64,000 nucleotides of DNA from Pseudomonas sp. RIT-PI-AD (GTDB lineage Bacteria > Pseudomonadota > Gammaproteobacteria > Pseudomonadales > Pseudomonadaceae). Under the pieces are notes generated by a model, which had not been told where the DNA came from, did no database searches, and saw only the letters and a program-made list of their open reading frames with translations. A program made the position numbers and the translations under genes. Below, one piece after another: positions 32,778-43,024 of this stretch; positions within the stretch are counted from its first letter, which is position 1, and the number at the start of each line of letters is the position of its first letter. The stretch is taken from contig NZ_JANZKU010000023.1 in NCBI RefSeq assembly GCF_025642785.1, positions 1-64,000 on the forward strand, read 5' to 3'.

Positions 32778-34208
32778 ATGTCAGACACCCTTAATCACAA
32801 ACTACGACTTGGCGCGCTGGTGGCGCTCGTCGTGGGTTCGATGATCGGCGGCGGGATCTTTTCCCTGCCGCAGAACATGGCGGCCAGCGCCGACGTCGGC
32901 GCGGTTTTGATCGGCTGGGCCATCACCGCCGTGGGCATGCTGACCCTGGCCTTCGTGTTCCAGACCCTGGCCAACCGCAAGCCCGAACTGGACGCCGGCG
33001 TCTACGCCTACGCCAAGGCCGGGTTCGGCGACTACATGGGCTTTTCCTCGGCCTGGGGCTACTGGATCAGCGCCTGGCTGGGCAACGTCGGCTACTTCGT
33101 CCTGCTGTTCAGCACCCTGGGGTTCTTCTTCCCGATCTTCGGCGAAGGCAACACCCCGGCGGCCATCGCCGGTGCCTCGGTGCTGCTCTGGGCGGTGCAT
33201 TTCCTGGTCATGCGCGGGATCAAGGAAGCCGCGTTCATCAACCTGGTGACCACGGTCGCCAAGGTCGTGCCGCTGCTGATGTTCATCGTGCTCGCCGGCG
33301 TGGCGTTCAAGGCGGACATCTTCACCCGCGACGTCTGGGGCGAGATGAATCCTGACCTGGGCAGCGTGATGGATCAGGTGCGCAACATGATGCTGGTCAC
33401 CGTCTGGGTGTTCATCGGCATCGAAGGCGCGAGCATCTACTCGGCGCGGGCGGAAAAACGCTCGGACGTGGGCAAGGCCACCATCATCGGCTTCCTCGGC
33501 GTGCTCGCCATCCTGGTGATGGTCAACGTGCTGTCGATGGGCGTGATGAGCCAACCGGAACTGGCCAAGCTGCCCAATCCGTCCATGGCCGGCGTGCTGG
33601 AGCACGTGGTGGGCCACTGGGGCGCGGTGCTGATCAGCGTCGGCCTGGTGATCTCCCTGCTGGGTGCCCTGCTGTCCTGGGTGCTGCTGTGCGCAGAGAT
33701 CATGTTCGCCGGTGCCCGCGACCACACCATGCCCAACTTCCTGAAGAAGGAAAACCTCAACCACGTGCCGGTCAACGCGCTCTGGCTGACCAACGCGATG
33801 GTGCAGATCTTCCTGGTGGTCACCCTGTTCGCCGCCAGCACCTACACCAGCCTGATCTACCTGGCGACCTCGATGATCCTGGTGCCCTACCTGTGGTCGG
33901 CGGCCTACGCGGTGCTGATCTGCGTGCGCGGGGAGACCTACGAGAACGCCCCGCGCGAGCGCCGCAAGGACCTGATCATCGGCGCCATCGCGCTGATCTA
34001 CGCCATCTGGCTGCTGTACGCCGGTGGCCTGAAATACCTGCTGCTCTCGGCGCTGCTGTACGCACCCGGGGTGATCCTGTTCGCCAAGGCCAAGCATGAG
34101 CAGGGCCTGCCCGTCTTCACCACCCCCGAGAAGCTGATCTTCGCCGCCGTAGCGGTTGGCGCGGTGATCGCGGCCTACGGCCTCTACAGCGGCTTCCTGA
34201 CCCTCTGA
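32778..34208 (+). CDS. arcD: Arginine/ornithine antiporter
   Basis: A 476-residue APC-family antiporter with about 12 to 13 membrane segments, starting LGALVALVVGSMIGGGIFSLPQNMAASA, which contains the substrate-binding GSMIGGGIF loop. It imports arginine and exports ornithine with no net energy cost, feeding the arginine deiminase pathway. It is the first gene of arcDABC, directly under the ANR promoter. Length equals known Pseudomonas ArcD. Confidence 0.97.
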   Translation: MSDTLNHKLRLGALVALVVGSMIGGGIFSLPQNMAASADVGAVLIGWAITAVGMLTLAFVFQTLANRKPELDAGVYAYAKAGFGDYMGFSSAWGYWISAWLGNVGYFVLLFSTLGFFFPIFGEGNTPAAIAGASVLLWAVHFLVMRGIKEAAFINLVTTVAKVVPLLMFIVLAGVAFKADIFTRDVWGEMNPDLGSVMDQVRNMMLVTVWVFIGIEGASIYSARAEKRSDVGKATIIGFLGVLAILVMVNVLSMGVMSQPELAKLPNPSMAGVLEHVVGHWGAVLISVGLVISLLGALLSWVLLCAEIMFAGARDHTMPNFLKKENLNHVPVNALWLTNAMVQIFLVVTLFAASTYTSLIYLATSMILVPYLWSAAYAVLICVRGETYENAPRERRKDLIIGAIALIYAIWLLYAGGLKYLLLSALLYAPGVILFAKAKHEQGLPVFTTPEKLIFAAVAVGAVIAAYGLYSGFLTL

Positions 34209-34241
34209 TTCTTGTTTCTCGGTTTTACAAGGAGAACTGCC

Positions 34242-35498
34242 ATGACCCAATCCACCCCCAAACTCGGCGTCCATTCCGAAGCCGGCAAGTTGCGCAAGGT
34301 GATGGTCTGCTCGCCCGGGCTCGCCCACCAGCGGCTGACCCCGAGCAATTGCGACGACCTGCTGTTCGATGACGTGATCTGGGTGAACCAGGCGAAGCGC
34401 GACCATTTCGACTTCGTCACCAAACTGCGCGAGCGCGGCGTGGAAGTGCTGGAAATGCACAACCTGCTGACCGAGACCGTGAAGAATCCGGACGCGCTGA
34501 AGTGGATCCTCGACCGCAAGATCACCGCCAACCAAGTGGGCGTCGGCCTGATCAGCGAAGTGCGCTCCTGGCTCGAAGGCCAGGAACCGCGCAAGCTGGC
34601 CGAGTACCTGATCGGCGGCGTATCCGGCGATGACCTGCCGGGCACCCAGAGCGCGGAAATCGTCAAGATGTTCCGCGACTACCTCGGCCACTCCAGCTTC
34701 CTGCTGCCGCCGCTGCCGAACACCCAGTTCACCCGCGACACAACCTGCTGGATCTACGGCGGGGTGACCCTCAACCCGATGTTCTGGCCGGCGCGACGCC
34801 AGGAAACCCTGCTCGCCAGCGCCATCTACAAGTTCCACCCGGAATTCGCCAACGCGGACTTCCAGGTCTGGTACGGCGACCCGGACAAGGACCATGGCCT
34901 GGCCACCCTGGAAGGCGGCGACGTCATGCCGATCGGCAACGGCGTGGTCTTGATCGGCATGGGCGAGCGCACTTCGCGCCAGGCCATCGGCCAGCTGGCG
35001 CAATCCCTGTTCCAGCACAACGCCGTGCAGCGGGTGATCGTCGCCGGGCTGCCGAAGTCCCGCGCGGCGATGCACCTGGACACCGTGTTCAGCTTCTGCG
35101 ACCGCGACCTGGTGACCATCTTCCCGGAAGTGGTGGAGCAGATCGTGCCCTTCAGCCTGCGTCCGGACGAAAGCAAACCCACCGGGATCGACGTGCGCCG
35201 CGAGGACAAATCCTTCCTCGACACCGTTGCCGAGGCCCTCAACCTGAAGGCCCTGCGCGTGGTGCAGACCGGCGGCGACAGCTATGAAGCCGAACGCGAG
35301 CAATGGGACGACGGCAACAACGTGGTGGCCCTGGAGCCGGGCGTGGTGGTCGGTTACGACCGCAACACCTACACCAATACCCAACTGCGCAAGGCCGGCG
35401 TCGAGGTGATCACCATCAGCGCCAGCGAACTGGGACGCGGACGCGGCGGCGGCCATTGCATGACCTGCCCGATCGTACGCGACCCCATCGATTATTGA
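34242..35498 (+). CDS. arcA: Arginine deiminase
   Basis: A 418-residue enzyme with the active-site nucleophile Cys406 in [10 protein letters not shown] and the acid/His motifs ([19 protein letters not shown]). It converts arginine to citrulline and ammonia. ATG 34242 follows AAGGAG; the frame opens earlier at 34212 but without a ribosome site. The length matches P. aeruginosa ArcA exactly. Confidence 0.97.
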   Translation: MTQSTPKLGVHSEAGKLRKVMVCSPGLAHQRLTPSNCDDLLFDDVIWVNQAKRDHFDFVTKLRERGVEVLEMHNLLTETVKNPDALKWILDRKITANQVGVGLISEVRSWLEGQEPRKLAEYLIGGVSGDDLPGTQSAEIVKMFRDYLGHSSFLLPPLPNTQFTRDTTCWIYGGVTLNPMFWPARRQETLLASAIYKFHPEFANADFQVWYGDPDKDHGLATLEGGDVMPIGNGVVLIGMGERTSRQAIGQLAQSLFQHNAVQRVIVAGLPKSRAAMHLDTVFSFCDRDLVTIFPEVVEQIVPFSLRPDESKPTGIDVRREDKSFLDTVAEALNLKALRVVQTGGDSYEAEREQWDDGNNVVALEPGVVVGYDRNTYTNTQLRKAGVEVITISASELGRGRGGGHCMTCPIVRDPIDY

Positions 35499-35590
35499 CC
35501 GGCACGGCGGCCCTACCCGGGCCGCCCGCCCCGCGGCCCCATCGGGCCCGGCGGGGCTCAGTTCAGCCACTGCCCACGAGGAATCGAATC

Positions 35591-36601
35591 ATGGCTTTCA
35601 ATCTGCACAACCGTAACCTGCTCAGCCTGATGCACCACAACACCCGCGAGCTGCGCTACCTGCTCGACCTGGCGCGCGACCTGAAACGCGCCAAGTACAC
35701 CGGCACCGAGCAGCAGCACCTGAAACGCAAGAACATCGCGCTGATCTTCGAGAAGACCTCGACCCGCACCCGCTGCGCCTTCGAAGTGGCCGCCTATGAC
35801 CAGGGCGCCAACGTGACCTACATCGACCCGAACTCCTCGCAGATCGGCCACAAGGAAAGCATGAAGGACACCGCGCGGGTGCTCGGGCGCATGTACGACG
35901 CCATCGAGTACCGCGGCTTCAAGCAGGAAATCGTCGAGGAACTGGCGACGTTCGCCGGGGTGCCGGTGTTCAACGGCCTGACCGACGAGTACCACCCGAC
36001 GCAAATGCTCGCCGACGTGCTGACCATGCGCGAGCAGAGCGACAAGCCGCTGCACGACATCAGCTACGCCTACCTGGGCGATGCCCGCAACAACATGGGT
36101 AACTCCCTGCTGCTGATCGGCGCCAAGCTGGGCATGGACGTGCGCATCGCCGCGCCCAAGGCGCTGTGGCCCCACGCCGACTTCGTCAAACAGTGCGAAC
36201 AGTTCGCCGCGGAGAGCGGCGCGCGCCTGACCCTCACCGAGGACGCCAAGGCAGCGGTCAAGGGCGTCGACTTCATCCACACCGACGTCTGGGTCTCCAT
36301 GGGCGAGCCGGTGGAAGCCTGGGCCGAGCGCATCAAGGAACTGCTGCCCTACCAGGTCAACAAGGCCATCATGCAGGCCGCCGAGAACCCGCGGGTCAAG
36401 TTCATGCACTGCCTGCCGGCGTTCCACAACAGCGAGACCAAGGTCGGCAAGCAGATCGCCGAGAAGTACCCGAACCTGGCCAACGGCATCGAAGTGACCG
36501 ACGACGTCTTCGAGTCGCCGGCCTGCATCGCCTTCGAGCAGGCGGAAAACCGCATGCACACCATCAAGGCCGTGCTCGTCTCGACCCTCGCCGACGTCTG
36601 A
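35591..36601 (+). CDS. arcB: Catabolic ornithine carbamoyltransferase
   Basis: A 336-residue OTCase. The carbamoyl-phosphate motif is KTSTRTR; the ornithine motifs are DVWVSMGE and HCLPAFHN. It phosphorolyses citrulline to ornithine and carbamoyl phosphate. It is very close to the P. aeruginosa ArcB I know, with scattered substitutions, supporting a related species. A GC-rich imperfect hairpin lies in the arcA-arcB gap. Confidence 0.97.
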   Translation: MAFNLHNRNLLSLMHHNTRELRYLLDLARDLKRAKYTGTEQQHLKRKNIALIFEKTSTRTRCAFEVAAYDQGANVTYIDPNSSQIGHKESMKDTARVLGRMYDAIEYRGFKQEIVEELATFAGVPVFNGLTDEYHPTQMLADVLTMREQSDKPLHDISYAYLGDARNNMGNSLLLIGAKLGMDVRIAAPKALWPHADFVKQCEQFAAESGARLTLTEDAKAAVKGVDFIHTDVWVSMGEPVEAWAERIKELLPYQVNKAIMQAAENPRVKFMHCLPAFHNSETKVGKQIAEKYPNLANGIEVTDDVFESPACIAFEQAENRMHTIKAVLVSTLADV

Positions 36602-36610
36602 TCGGCCATT

Positions 36611-36638
36611 CCCGGCGCGCCTTCCGAGGCGCGCCGGG
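36611..36638 (+). other. Intercistronic hairpin arcB-arcC
   Basis: A perfect 11-bp stem, CCCGGCGCGCC and GGCGCGCCGGG, around a TTCCGA loop, with no T-run after it. It is more likely an mRNA processing or stability element than a terminator, consistent with the known processing of the arc transcript. Confidence 0.6.
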
Positions 36639-36660
36639 CCACAGGATGTAAGGAGAACCC

Positions 36661-37596
36661 ATGCGTATCGTCATCGCTCTTGGCGGCAACGCCTTGCTCC
36701 GCCGCGGGGAACCCATGACCGCGGAAAACCAGCGTGAAAACGTGCGGGTCGCCGCCGAACAGATCGCCAAGGTCACCGCCGGCAACGAACTGGTGATCGC
36801 CCACGGCAACGGCCCGCAAGTGGGCCTGCTGGCCCTGCAGGGCGCCGCCTACGCCAACGTCAGCCCCTACCCGCTGGACGTGCTGGGCGCGGAAACCGAA
36901 GGCATGATCGGCTACATGATCGAACAGGAGCTGGGCAACCTGCTGCCGTTCGAGGTGCCCTTCGCCACCCTGCTCACCCAGGTGGAAGTGGATGCCCGCG
37001 ATCCCGCGTTCCAGAACCCCACCAAGCCCATCGGCCCGGTCTACTCGAAGGAGGAAGCCGAACGCCTGGCCGCGGAGAAGGGCTGGAACATCGCCCCGGA
37101 CGGCGACAAGTTCCGCCGCGTGGTCGCCAGCCCGCGTCCGAAGCGGATTTTCGAAATCCGTCCGATCAAGTGGCTGCTGGAACACGGCAGCGTGGTCATC
37201 TGCGCCGGCGGCGGCGGCATTCCCACCCGCTACGACGCCAACGGCAAGCTGGAAGGCGTGGAAGCGGTGATCGACAAGGACCTGTGCTCCGCCCTGCTCG
37301 CCGAGCAGTTGGACGCCGACCTGCTGGTGATCGCCACCGACGTGGCCGCCACCTACGTCGATTGGGGCAAGCCGACCCAGCGCGCCATCGCCCAGGCCCA
37401 CCCGGACGAACTGGAACGCCTGGGCTTCGCCGCCGGCTCCATGGGGCCGAAGGTCCAGGCCGCCTGCGAATTCGCCCGCAACACCGGCAAGACCGCGGTG
37501 GTCGGCGCCCTCGCCGACATCGAGGCCATCGTCCGTGGCGAAGCGGGCACCCGCATCGCCACCGCCAGCCCGGGCCTCGCTTACCGCGAAGCCTGA
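36661..37596 (+). CDS. arcC: Carbamate kinase
   Basis: A 311-residue amino-acid kinase family member ([58 protein letters not shown]). It transfers the phosphate of carbamoyl phosphate to ADP, the ATP-yielding step of arginine fermentation. TAAGGAGAACCC precedes the ATG. It is the last gene of the operon. Confidence 0.97.
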   Translation: MRIVIALGGNALLRRGEPMTAENQRENVRVAAEQIAKVTAGNELVIAHGNGPQVGLLALQGAAYANVSPYPLDVLGAETEGMIGYMIEQELGNLLPFEVPFATLLTQVEVDARDPAFQNPTKPIGPVYSKEEAERLAAEKGWNIAPDGDKFRRVVASPRPKRIFEIRPIKWLLEHGSVVICAGGGGIPTRYDANGKLEGVEAVIDKDLCSALLAEQLDADLLVIATDVAATYVDWGKPTQRAIAQAHPDELERLGFAAGSMGPKVQAACEFARNTGKTAVVGALADIEAIVRGEAGTRIATASPGLAYREA

Positions 37597-37607
37597 TCCG
37601 AGCGCCC

Positions 37608-37635
37608 GGTCGCGCCCCGCGCGCGACCAGGCTTT
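37608..37635 (+). terminator. Probable arcDABC terminator
   Basis: GGTCGCGC and GCGCGACC form an 8-bp stem with a CCCGC loop about 12 bp after the arcC stop, followed by AGGCTTTCC. The T-run is short, so efficiency is uncertain. Confidence 0.5.
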
Positions 37636-37858
37636 CCCCGTATCCGCCCCCGCCGCCGCCCCGCCTTCGCGAATAGACCCTTCGGCACAAAGCGTGACTC
37701 GACAGTCACCTTCCTCGTCAGCTACGCATCCGAATCATTCGAGCCGCCCAGCCGGTGCCGATGCTCGTGATGCCGACGCCTCCGGCCCACCCGCCGCTTT
37801 CGCTCCATCGTCCGCTCACGCCTGGCCGCCACCGCCTATTTGCAGGAGTTTCTGACAG

Positions 37859-39763
37859 ATGTCCCGATTGCCGGTCATTGTGGGGTTCGGCGGCTACAAC
37901 GCCGCGGGCCGCAGCTCTTTCCACCATGGCTTTCGCCGCACCGTGCTGGAAAGCCTGGACGCTCCGGCCAGGCAGGAAACCCTCGCCGGCCTGGCGGTGA
38001 TGATGAAGCTGGTCAAGGTGGTCGACGACCGCTACCTGGACAGCGACGGCCTCGCCCTGAGCCCGGCCGACATCGAGAGCCGCTTCGCCAAGCAGATCCT
38101 CGGTTCCACCCTGGTCCGCCGCATCGAGAAGCGCTACCTGGACGTCGACGCCAGCCACTGGCACAAGAACCTCTCGGTGGACTGCGAGGCGCCGCTGACC
38201 TTCACCACCTCGCGCAAGCAACTGCCCGAGCCGTTGCCGGCCAACTGGTCGGTGGAACCCCTGGACGGTTCGCAGGTGCGCGTCACCCTGCATGGCCATT
38301 GCGAGTTCAAGGTCGACAGCTACCGCCCGCTGCCGGTGAAATCCGCCGGGCAATTGCCGACCGGCTTCGAGCCCGGCGAGCTGTACAACGCCCACTTCCA
38401 CCCGCGCGGCCTGCAACTGGCGGTGCTCGCCGCCACCGACGCGCTGCGCTCCATCGGCCTGCCCTGGCAGCGCATCGTCGACCGCGTCGAGCCCGACGAG
38501 GTCGCGGTATTCGCTGGCAGCATCATGAGCCAGCTGGACGAGAACGGCTTCGGCGGCCTGCTGCAATCGCGCCTCAAGGGCAACCGGGTGTCGGCCAAGC
38601 AACTGGCCCTGGGCCTCAACAGCATGCCCGCCGACTTCGTCAACGCCTACGTGCTCGGCAGCGTCGGCAGCACCGGCAGCGTCACCGGCGCCTGCGCCAC
38701 CTTCCTCTACAACCTGCAGAAGGCCATCGACTCGATCGCCGCCGGGCGCACCCGGGTGGCCCTGGTCGGCAACAGCGAAGCCCCGATCACCGCCGAGTGC
38801 ATCGAGGGCTACGGCGCCATGGGCGCCCTGGCCACCGAGGAAAACCTGCGCCTGATCGAAGGCCGCGACGACGTGGACTTCCGCCGCGCCAGCCGGCCCT
38901 TCGGCGAGAACTGCGGCTTCACCCTGGCGGAGTCCAGCCAGTTCATCGTGCTGATGGACGACGCGCTGGCCCTGGAGCTGGGCGCCGACGTGCACGGCGC
39001 CCTGCCCGACGTGTTCATCAACGCCGACGGTTTCAAGAAATCCATTTCCGCCCCCGGGCCGGGCAATTACCTGACCATGGCCAAGGCCGTGGCCAGCGCC
39101 GTGCAACTGGTCGGCCTGGAGGGCGTGCGCCAGCGCAGCTTCGTGCATGCCCACGGCTCCAGCACGCCGGCCAACCGCGTCACCGAGTCGGAACTGCTGG
39201 ACCGCGTCGCCGCCGCGTTCGCCATCGAGGACTGGCCGGTGACCGCGGTCAAGGCGTTCGTCGGCCACTCCCTGGCCACCGCCAGCGCCGACCAGGTGAT
39301 CTCTGCCCTGGGGACCTTCAAGTACGGCATCCTCCCGGGGATCAAGACCATCGACCGGATCGCCGACGACGTGCACCAGCAACGCCTGGACATCGTCGCC
39401 GGCCAGGACCGCCACCTGGACGGCCGAACCCTGGACGTCTGCTTCGTCAACTCCAAGGGTTTCGGCGGCAACAACGCCAGCGGCGTGGTGCTGTCGCCGC
39501 GGCTGGTGGACGACATGCTGCGCCGGCGCTACGGCCAGGCGGCGTTCGACGACTACCGGGCACGCCGCGAGCTCACCCGCGCCGCTGCGCTGCGCTACGA
39601 GGAAGAGGCCCTCAAGGGCCGTTTCGACATCATTTACAACTTCGGCCAGGACCTGATCGACGACCGCGCCATCGAGCTGTCCAGCGAACAGGTGCGGGTA
39701 CCGGGCTTCGCCCAGCCGCTGGTGTTCAAGCAGGACACGCGCTACCGCGACATGCTGGAGTGA
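37859..39763 (+). CDS. fabY: Beta-ketoacyl-ACP synthase FabY
   Basis: A 634-residue condensing enzyme, longer than FabB/F. The active-site Cys279 is in GSVTGACATF and the histidines are in VHAHGSSTPAN and VGHSLATASADQ. It matches the P. aeruginosa PA5174 protein, known to start fatty acid synthesis by condensing acetyl-CoA with malonyl-ACP in place of FabH. It is monocistronic, converging on cysQ, with a 260-bp upstream region after arcC. Confidence 0.93.
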   Translation: MSRLPVIVGFGGYNAAGRSSFHHGFRRTVLESLDAPARQETLAGLAVMMKLVKVVDDRYLDSDGLALSPADIESRFAKQILGSTLVRRIEKRYLDVDASHWHKNLSVDCEAPLTFTTSRKQLPEPLPANWSVEPLDGSQVRVTLHGHCEFKVDSYRPLPVKSAGQLPTGFEPGELYNAHFHPRGLQLAVLAATDALRSIGLPWQRIVDRVEPDEVAVFAGSIMSQLDENGFGGLLQSRLKGNRVSAKQLALGLNSMPADFVNAYVLGSVGSTGSVTGACATFLYNLQKAIDSIAAGRTRVALVGNSEAPITAECIEGYGAMGALATEENLRLIEGRDDVDFRRASRPFGENCGFTLAESSQFIVLMDDALALELGADVHGALPDVFINADGFKKSISAPGPGNYLTMAKAVASAVQLVGLEGVRQRSFVHAHGSSTPANRVTESELLDRVAAAFAIEDWPVTAVKAFVGHSLATASADQVISALGTFKYGILPGIKTIDRIADDVHQQRLDIVAGQDRHLDGRTLDVCFVNSKGFGGNNASGVVLSPRLVDDMLRRRYGQAAFDDYRARRELTRAAALRYEEEALKGRFDIIYNFGQDLIDDRAIELSSEQVRVPGFAQPLVFKQDTRYRDMLE

Positions 39764-39776
39764 AACCGCGCGGTCG

Positions 39777-40601
39777 TCAGGCCAGCGGGCCGGCCAGCTC
39801 CAGCAGGTCGCCCCGCCAGGCCGCGTCGCGCGGCAGGGCCAGGAACGAGGGGTTGAGGTAGGACGCGCGCGCCTCGTAGGTCAGGGGTTCGCCGCGGCAA
39901 TCCAGCACCTCGCCGCCGGCGCCTTCCAGCACGCCCTGGGCGGCGGCGGTGTCCCACTGCGAGGTGGGCGCCAGGCGCGGGTAGCAATCCGCCCGGCCTT
40001 CGGCGAGCAGGCAGAATTTCAACGAACTGCCCACGTTCGCCAGCCGCAGCTCGCCGAAGCGCTCGCCCAACCCGGCGAGCAGGCGCTCCTGGGCCGGACT
40101 GCCATGGCGCCGGCTGGCGATCAGAGTGAACCCTTCGACCGGAGTGGCGCGCACGCCGATGCGCTTCGTCGCGCCCTGCCGCTCGCGGCGCCAGCTGCCC
40201 AGCCCGACGCCGCCGTAATAGCAGCGGCCATCGGCCGGAATCCCGACCACCCCGAACACCACCCGCCCGGCCTCGATCAACGCGACGTTGACGGTGTATT
40301 CCTCGGAGCCGGCGATGAATTCCTTGGTGCCGTCCAGCGGGTCCACCAGCCACCAGCGACGCCAGGCCGCGCGGGTCTCCAGGGGAATCTCGGCGGCCTC
40401 CTCGGACAGCACCGGGATGTCCGCGTCCAGCGCCTCCAGCCCGGCCGCCAGCAAGCGGTGAGCGGCCAGGTCGGCGGCGGTCACCGGCGAGGCGTCGGCC
40501 TTCTCGGTGACCGCCAGGCCGGTGCGCCAGTAGGGCAGGATCGCTTCGCCGGCCTGGCGCACCAGGTCGATCACCGCATGCAAGTGGGTCGGCGTATTCA
40601 T
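39777..40601 (-). CDS. cysQ: 3'(2'),5'-bisphosphate nucleotidase
   Basis: A 274-residue inositol-monophosphatase-fold enzyme. The metal-binding motifs are SEEAAEIP and WLVDPLDGTKEF, with WDTAAAQGVLEGAGG near the C-terminus. It removes the 3' phosphate of PAP (and PAPS), relieving inhibition of sulfate assimilation and RNA turnover. It overlaps nudE by 4 bp, an order kept in pseudomonads. Confidence 0.95.
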   Translation of the reverse strand: MNTPTHLHAVIDLVRQAGEAILPYWRTGLAVTEKADASPVTAADLAAHRLLAAGLEALDADIPVLSEEAAEIPLETRAAWRRWWLVDPLDGTKEFIAGSEEYTVNVALIEAGRVVFGVVGIPADGRCYYGGVGLGSWRRERQGATKRIGVRATPVEGFTLIASRRHGSPAQERLLAGLGERFGELRLANVGSSLKFCLLAEGRADCYPRLAPTSQWDTAAAQGVLEGAGGEVLDCRGEPLTYEARASYLNPSFLALPRDAAWRGDLLELAGPLA

Positions 40602-41164
40602 GGGTGGAACTCCCCGCGCCGGGTCAGCAGGTCGCGGGTCAGGTAGAGCGCGGCCAGGGCGCGGCCCTCGCTGAATTGCACGTGTTGCACCAGGCTGGAC
40701 AGCTCGCCGAGCGCGACGCGCTCGACCCGCATGGGTTCGGGCTCGTCCCCCGGCAGGCGCTCGGGGTAGAGATCCCGCGCCAGGACCACCTGGATGGTCT
40801 GGCTCATGTAGCCCGGCGAAAGGCTCAGCTCGGTGAGCCATTCCAGCTGGCGGGCGCCGAAGCCGGCTTCTTCCTTGAGCTCGCGGTTGGCCGCTTCCAG
40901 CACGTCCTCGCCGGGCTCGATCAGCCCCTTGGGCAACGACAGCTGGTAGTCGTCGGTGCCCGCGCAGTATTCCTCCACCAGCAACGCGTGCTCGGCGTCG
41001 GCCATGGCCACGATCATCACCGCGCCATGGCCCGCGCCGTGCCCCGCCAGGCGTTCGTAGGTGCGCTCGACGCCGTTGGCGAACCGCAGCTGCAACGCCT
41101 CGATACGGAACAGGCGGCTGCTCGCGACGATCTCGCGGGCGAGCACGGTGGGTTTCTGGCGCAT
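40598..41164 (-). CDS. nudE: ADP compounds hydrolase (Nudix)
   Basis: A 188-residue Nudix hydrolase with a full Nudix box (GLIEPGEDVLEAANRELKEE followed by AGF). It cleaves ADP-ribose, NADH and Ap3A-type ADP compounds to AMP. It is divergent from yrfG with about 116 bp between starts, and is the first gene of the nudE-cysQ pair. Confidence 0.95.
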   Translation of the reverse strand: MRQKPTVLAREIVASSRLFRIEALQLRFANGVERTYERLAGHGAGHGAVMIVAMADAEHALLVEEYCAGTDDYQLSLPKGLIEPGEDVLEAANRELKEEAGFGARQLEWLTELSLSPGYMSQTIQVVLARDLYPERLPGDEPEPMRVERVALGELSSLVQHVQFSEGRALAALYLTRDLLTRRGEFHP

Positions 41165-41280
41165 GGGTGTCTCCTTGGCGAGCGGGCGGCAGGTATCATA
41201 CCGCGGCTTTTCCGATTATCCCTGTCGGCGATCGCCGCGACGGCGCGTCCGCCGACCCCGCGCAGGACGGTCCCCCTCCC

Positions 41281-41937
41281 ATGCATGCCCTCGACTGGCC
41301 CGAAATCGATACCGTCCTGCTGGACATGGACGGCACCCTGCTGGACCTGCATTTCGACAACCATTTCTGGATGGAGCACGTGCCGCAGCGCTACGCCGAG
41401 CGCCACGGCATCAGCCGGGCGATGGCCGAGCTGGAGCTGCTGCCGCTGTTCCGCGAGCACGCCGGCACCCTGAACTGGTACTGCACGGACTTCTGGACCC
41501 GCGAGCTGGACCTGCCGATCCGCGAGATCAAGCGCGAAGTGGCGCACCTGATCGCCCTGCGCCCGGACGCCGACACCTTCCTCGCCGCCCTGCGCGCGGC
41601 CGGCAAGCGGGTCGCGCTGATCACCAACGCCCACCGCGACTCGCTGACCCTGAAGCTGGAGCGCATCGAGCTGGCGCCCTGGTTCGACCGCCTGATCAGT
41701 TCCCACGACTACGGCTTCCCCAAGGAAGACCCGCAGTTCTGGCAGGCGCTGCAGGCGGATTTCGGCTTCGACCCGGCGCGCAGCCTGTTCATCGACGACA
41801 GCCTGCCGATCCTGCGCAGCGCGCGTCGCTTCGGCATCGGCCACCTGCTGGCGGTGCGCCGCCCGGACAGCCGCAAGCCGGCGAAGGACACCGAGGAATT
41901 CGCCGCGGTGGAGGATTACCGCGACCTGTTGCCCTGA
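41281..41937 (+). CDS. yrfG: GMP/IMP nucleotidase, HAD family
   Basis: A 218-residue HAD hydrolase. Motif I is LLDMDGTLLD, motif II ITNAHRD, and motif IV LFIDDSLPIL. The substrate-cap region DLHFDNHFWMEHVPQRYA is characteristic of YrfG. It dephosphorylates purine mononucleotides. The frame begins at 41167 but ATG 41281 is the family start. Confidence 0.93.
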   Translation: MHALDWPEIDTVLLDMDGTLLDLHFDNHFWMEHVPQRYAERHGISRAMAELELLPLFREHAGTLNWYCTDFWTRELDLPIREIKREVAHLIALRPDADTFLAALRAAGKRVALITNAHRDSLTLKLERIELAPWFDRLISSHDYGFPKEDPQFWQALQADFGFDPARSLFIDDSLPILRSARRFGIGHLLAVRRPDSRKPAKDTEEFAAVEDYRDLLP

Positions 41938-41988
41938 CCCCGTTCTCTCGGGGCGCCCTGCCCGCCCCCTCGCACCCTGCGGAGCCCC

Positions 41989-42879
41989 ATGGACATCAAG
42001 CAACTGAGGTTCCTCGTCGCCCTCGACGAAACCCGCCATTTCGGCCAGGCCGCTGCGCGCTGCCACGTGACCCAGCCGACCCTGTCGATGCGCCTACGCA
42101 GCCTGGAGGAGGAGCTCGGCCTGGAGCTGGTGCGCCGCGGCCAGCGCTTCGAGGGATTCAGCGTCGAGGGCGAGCGCATCCTCGCCTGGGCGCGCAGCCT
42201 GCTGGCCGCCCAGGAAGGCCTGTACGCGGAGGCGGCGGCCTGTCGCGGACAGTTGGTCGGCACCCTGCGCCTGGGCGTGGTGCCCCTCGCCGGGTTCGAC
42301 CCGACGCGGCTGCTCAGGCTATTCGCCGGGGCGCATCCGGACTTGCGTTTCCAGGTGTTCGTCCTCAGCAGCGAAGGCATCCTCGACCAGCTCGGGCGCA
42401 ATCAGCTGGATCTCGGCCTCTCCTACCTGGACCGCCTCGACCGCGACCAGTACCAGAGCCTGGCGCTGGCCGAGACGCCCATGGGGCTGCTCTACGACCG
42501 CCGCCACTTCGCCTTCGAGGCGCAGCACCTGGGCTGGGACGCGCTGATCGACCTGCCCCTCGGCCTGCTGTGCCCGGGCATGCATTTCCGTCAGTCGATC
42601 GACCACGGCTTCCGGCGTCATGGGCTGACCCCGCGGCCGTACCTGGAGACCGACGCCGTGCATCCGCTGCTGCAAGCGGTGAGCACGGGCCTCTGCTGCA
42701 CCATCGTGCCCCTCGACGGCGGCTTCGCGGAGGCCAGCGAGCACCTGGCGCTGGTCCCCATCGACGGCGCCCGCACCCTCGCTCCGCTGGGGCTGATCCT
42801 GCGGCGCGGCGCCCCGCGCTCGGCCCTCGCGGACGCCTGCTTCGAGGCGGCGCGGCGGGCGCTGGGCATCGCCGACTGA
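41989..42879 (+). CDS. LysR-type transcriptional regulator
   Basis: A 296-residue LTTR. The winged helix-turn-helix is at 1-60 (IKQLRFLVALDETRHFGQAAARCHVTQPTLSMRLRSLEEELG). The effector domain lacks the paired redox cysteines of OxyR, although the N-terminus resembles OxyR. It lies 51 bp after yrfG and 145 bp before fdhD on the same strand, so it may regulate fdhD and the molybdoenzyme. The inducer is unknown. Confidence 0.85.
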   Translation: MDIKQLRFLVALDETRHFGQAAARCHVTQPTLSMRLRSLEEELGLELVRRGQRFEGFSVEGERILAWARSLLAAQEGLYAEAAACRGQLVGTLRLGVVPLAGFDPTRLLRLFAGAHPDLRFQVFVLSSEGILDQLGRNQLDLGLSYLDRLDRDQYQSLALAETPMGLLYDRRHFAFEAQHLGWDALIDLPLGLLCPGMHFRQSIDHGFRRHGLTPRPYLETDAVHPLLQAVSTGLCCTIVPLDGGFAEASEHLALVPIDGARTLAPLGLILRRGAPRSALADACFEAARRALGIAD

Positions 42880-43024
42880 CGGTGCCGCGCCCGGCGCCCG
42901 CGCCCCACCCGCCTCGCAGCGCCCCGATAGAGCCCGCCGATGGGCGGATCGGCGCCGCCGATTAGACGCGGATGCGCCGGCGGGCCTAGGCTGGACGTGT
43001 CACTTCGTCGCAGAGGGCTCGTCC

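Noticed and set aside
32802-35570. A 922-codon minus-strand frame opposite arcD and arcA
   Set aside because: Antisense to clear arc genes, His/Gln-rich composition typical of reverse frames of GC-rich genes.
38320-38643. Antisense frames in fabY as possible small genes
   Set aside because: No ribosome sites and no recognisable protein; shadows of fabY.
41989-42879. Calling the LysR gene oxyR from its N-terminus
   Set aside because: The effector domain lacks the OxyR redox cysteine motif and the context differs.
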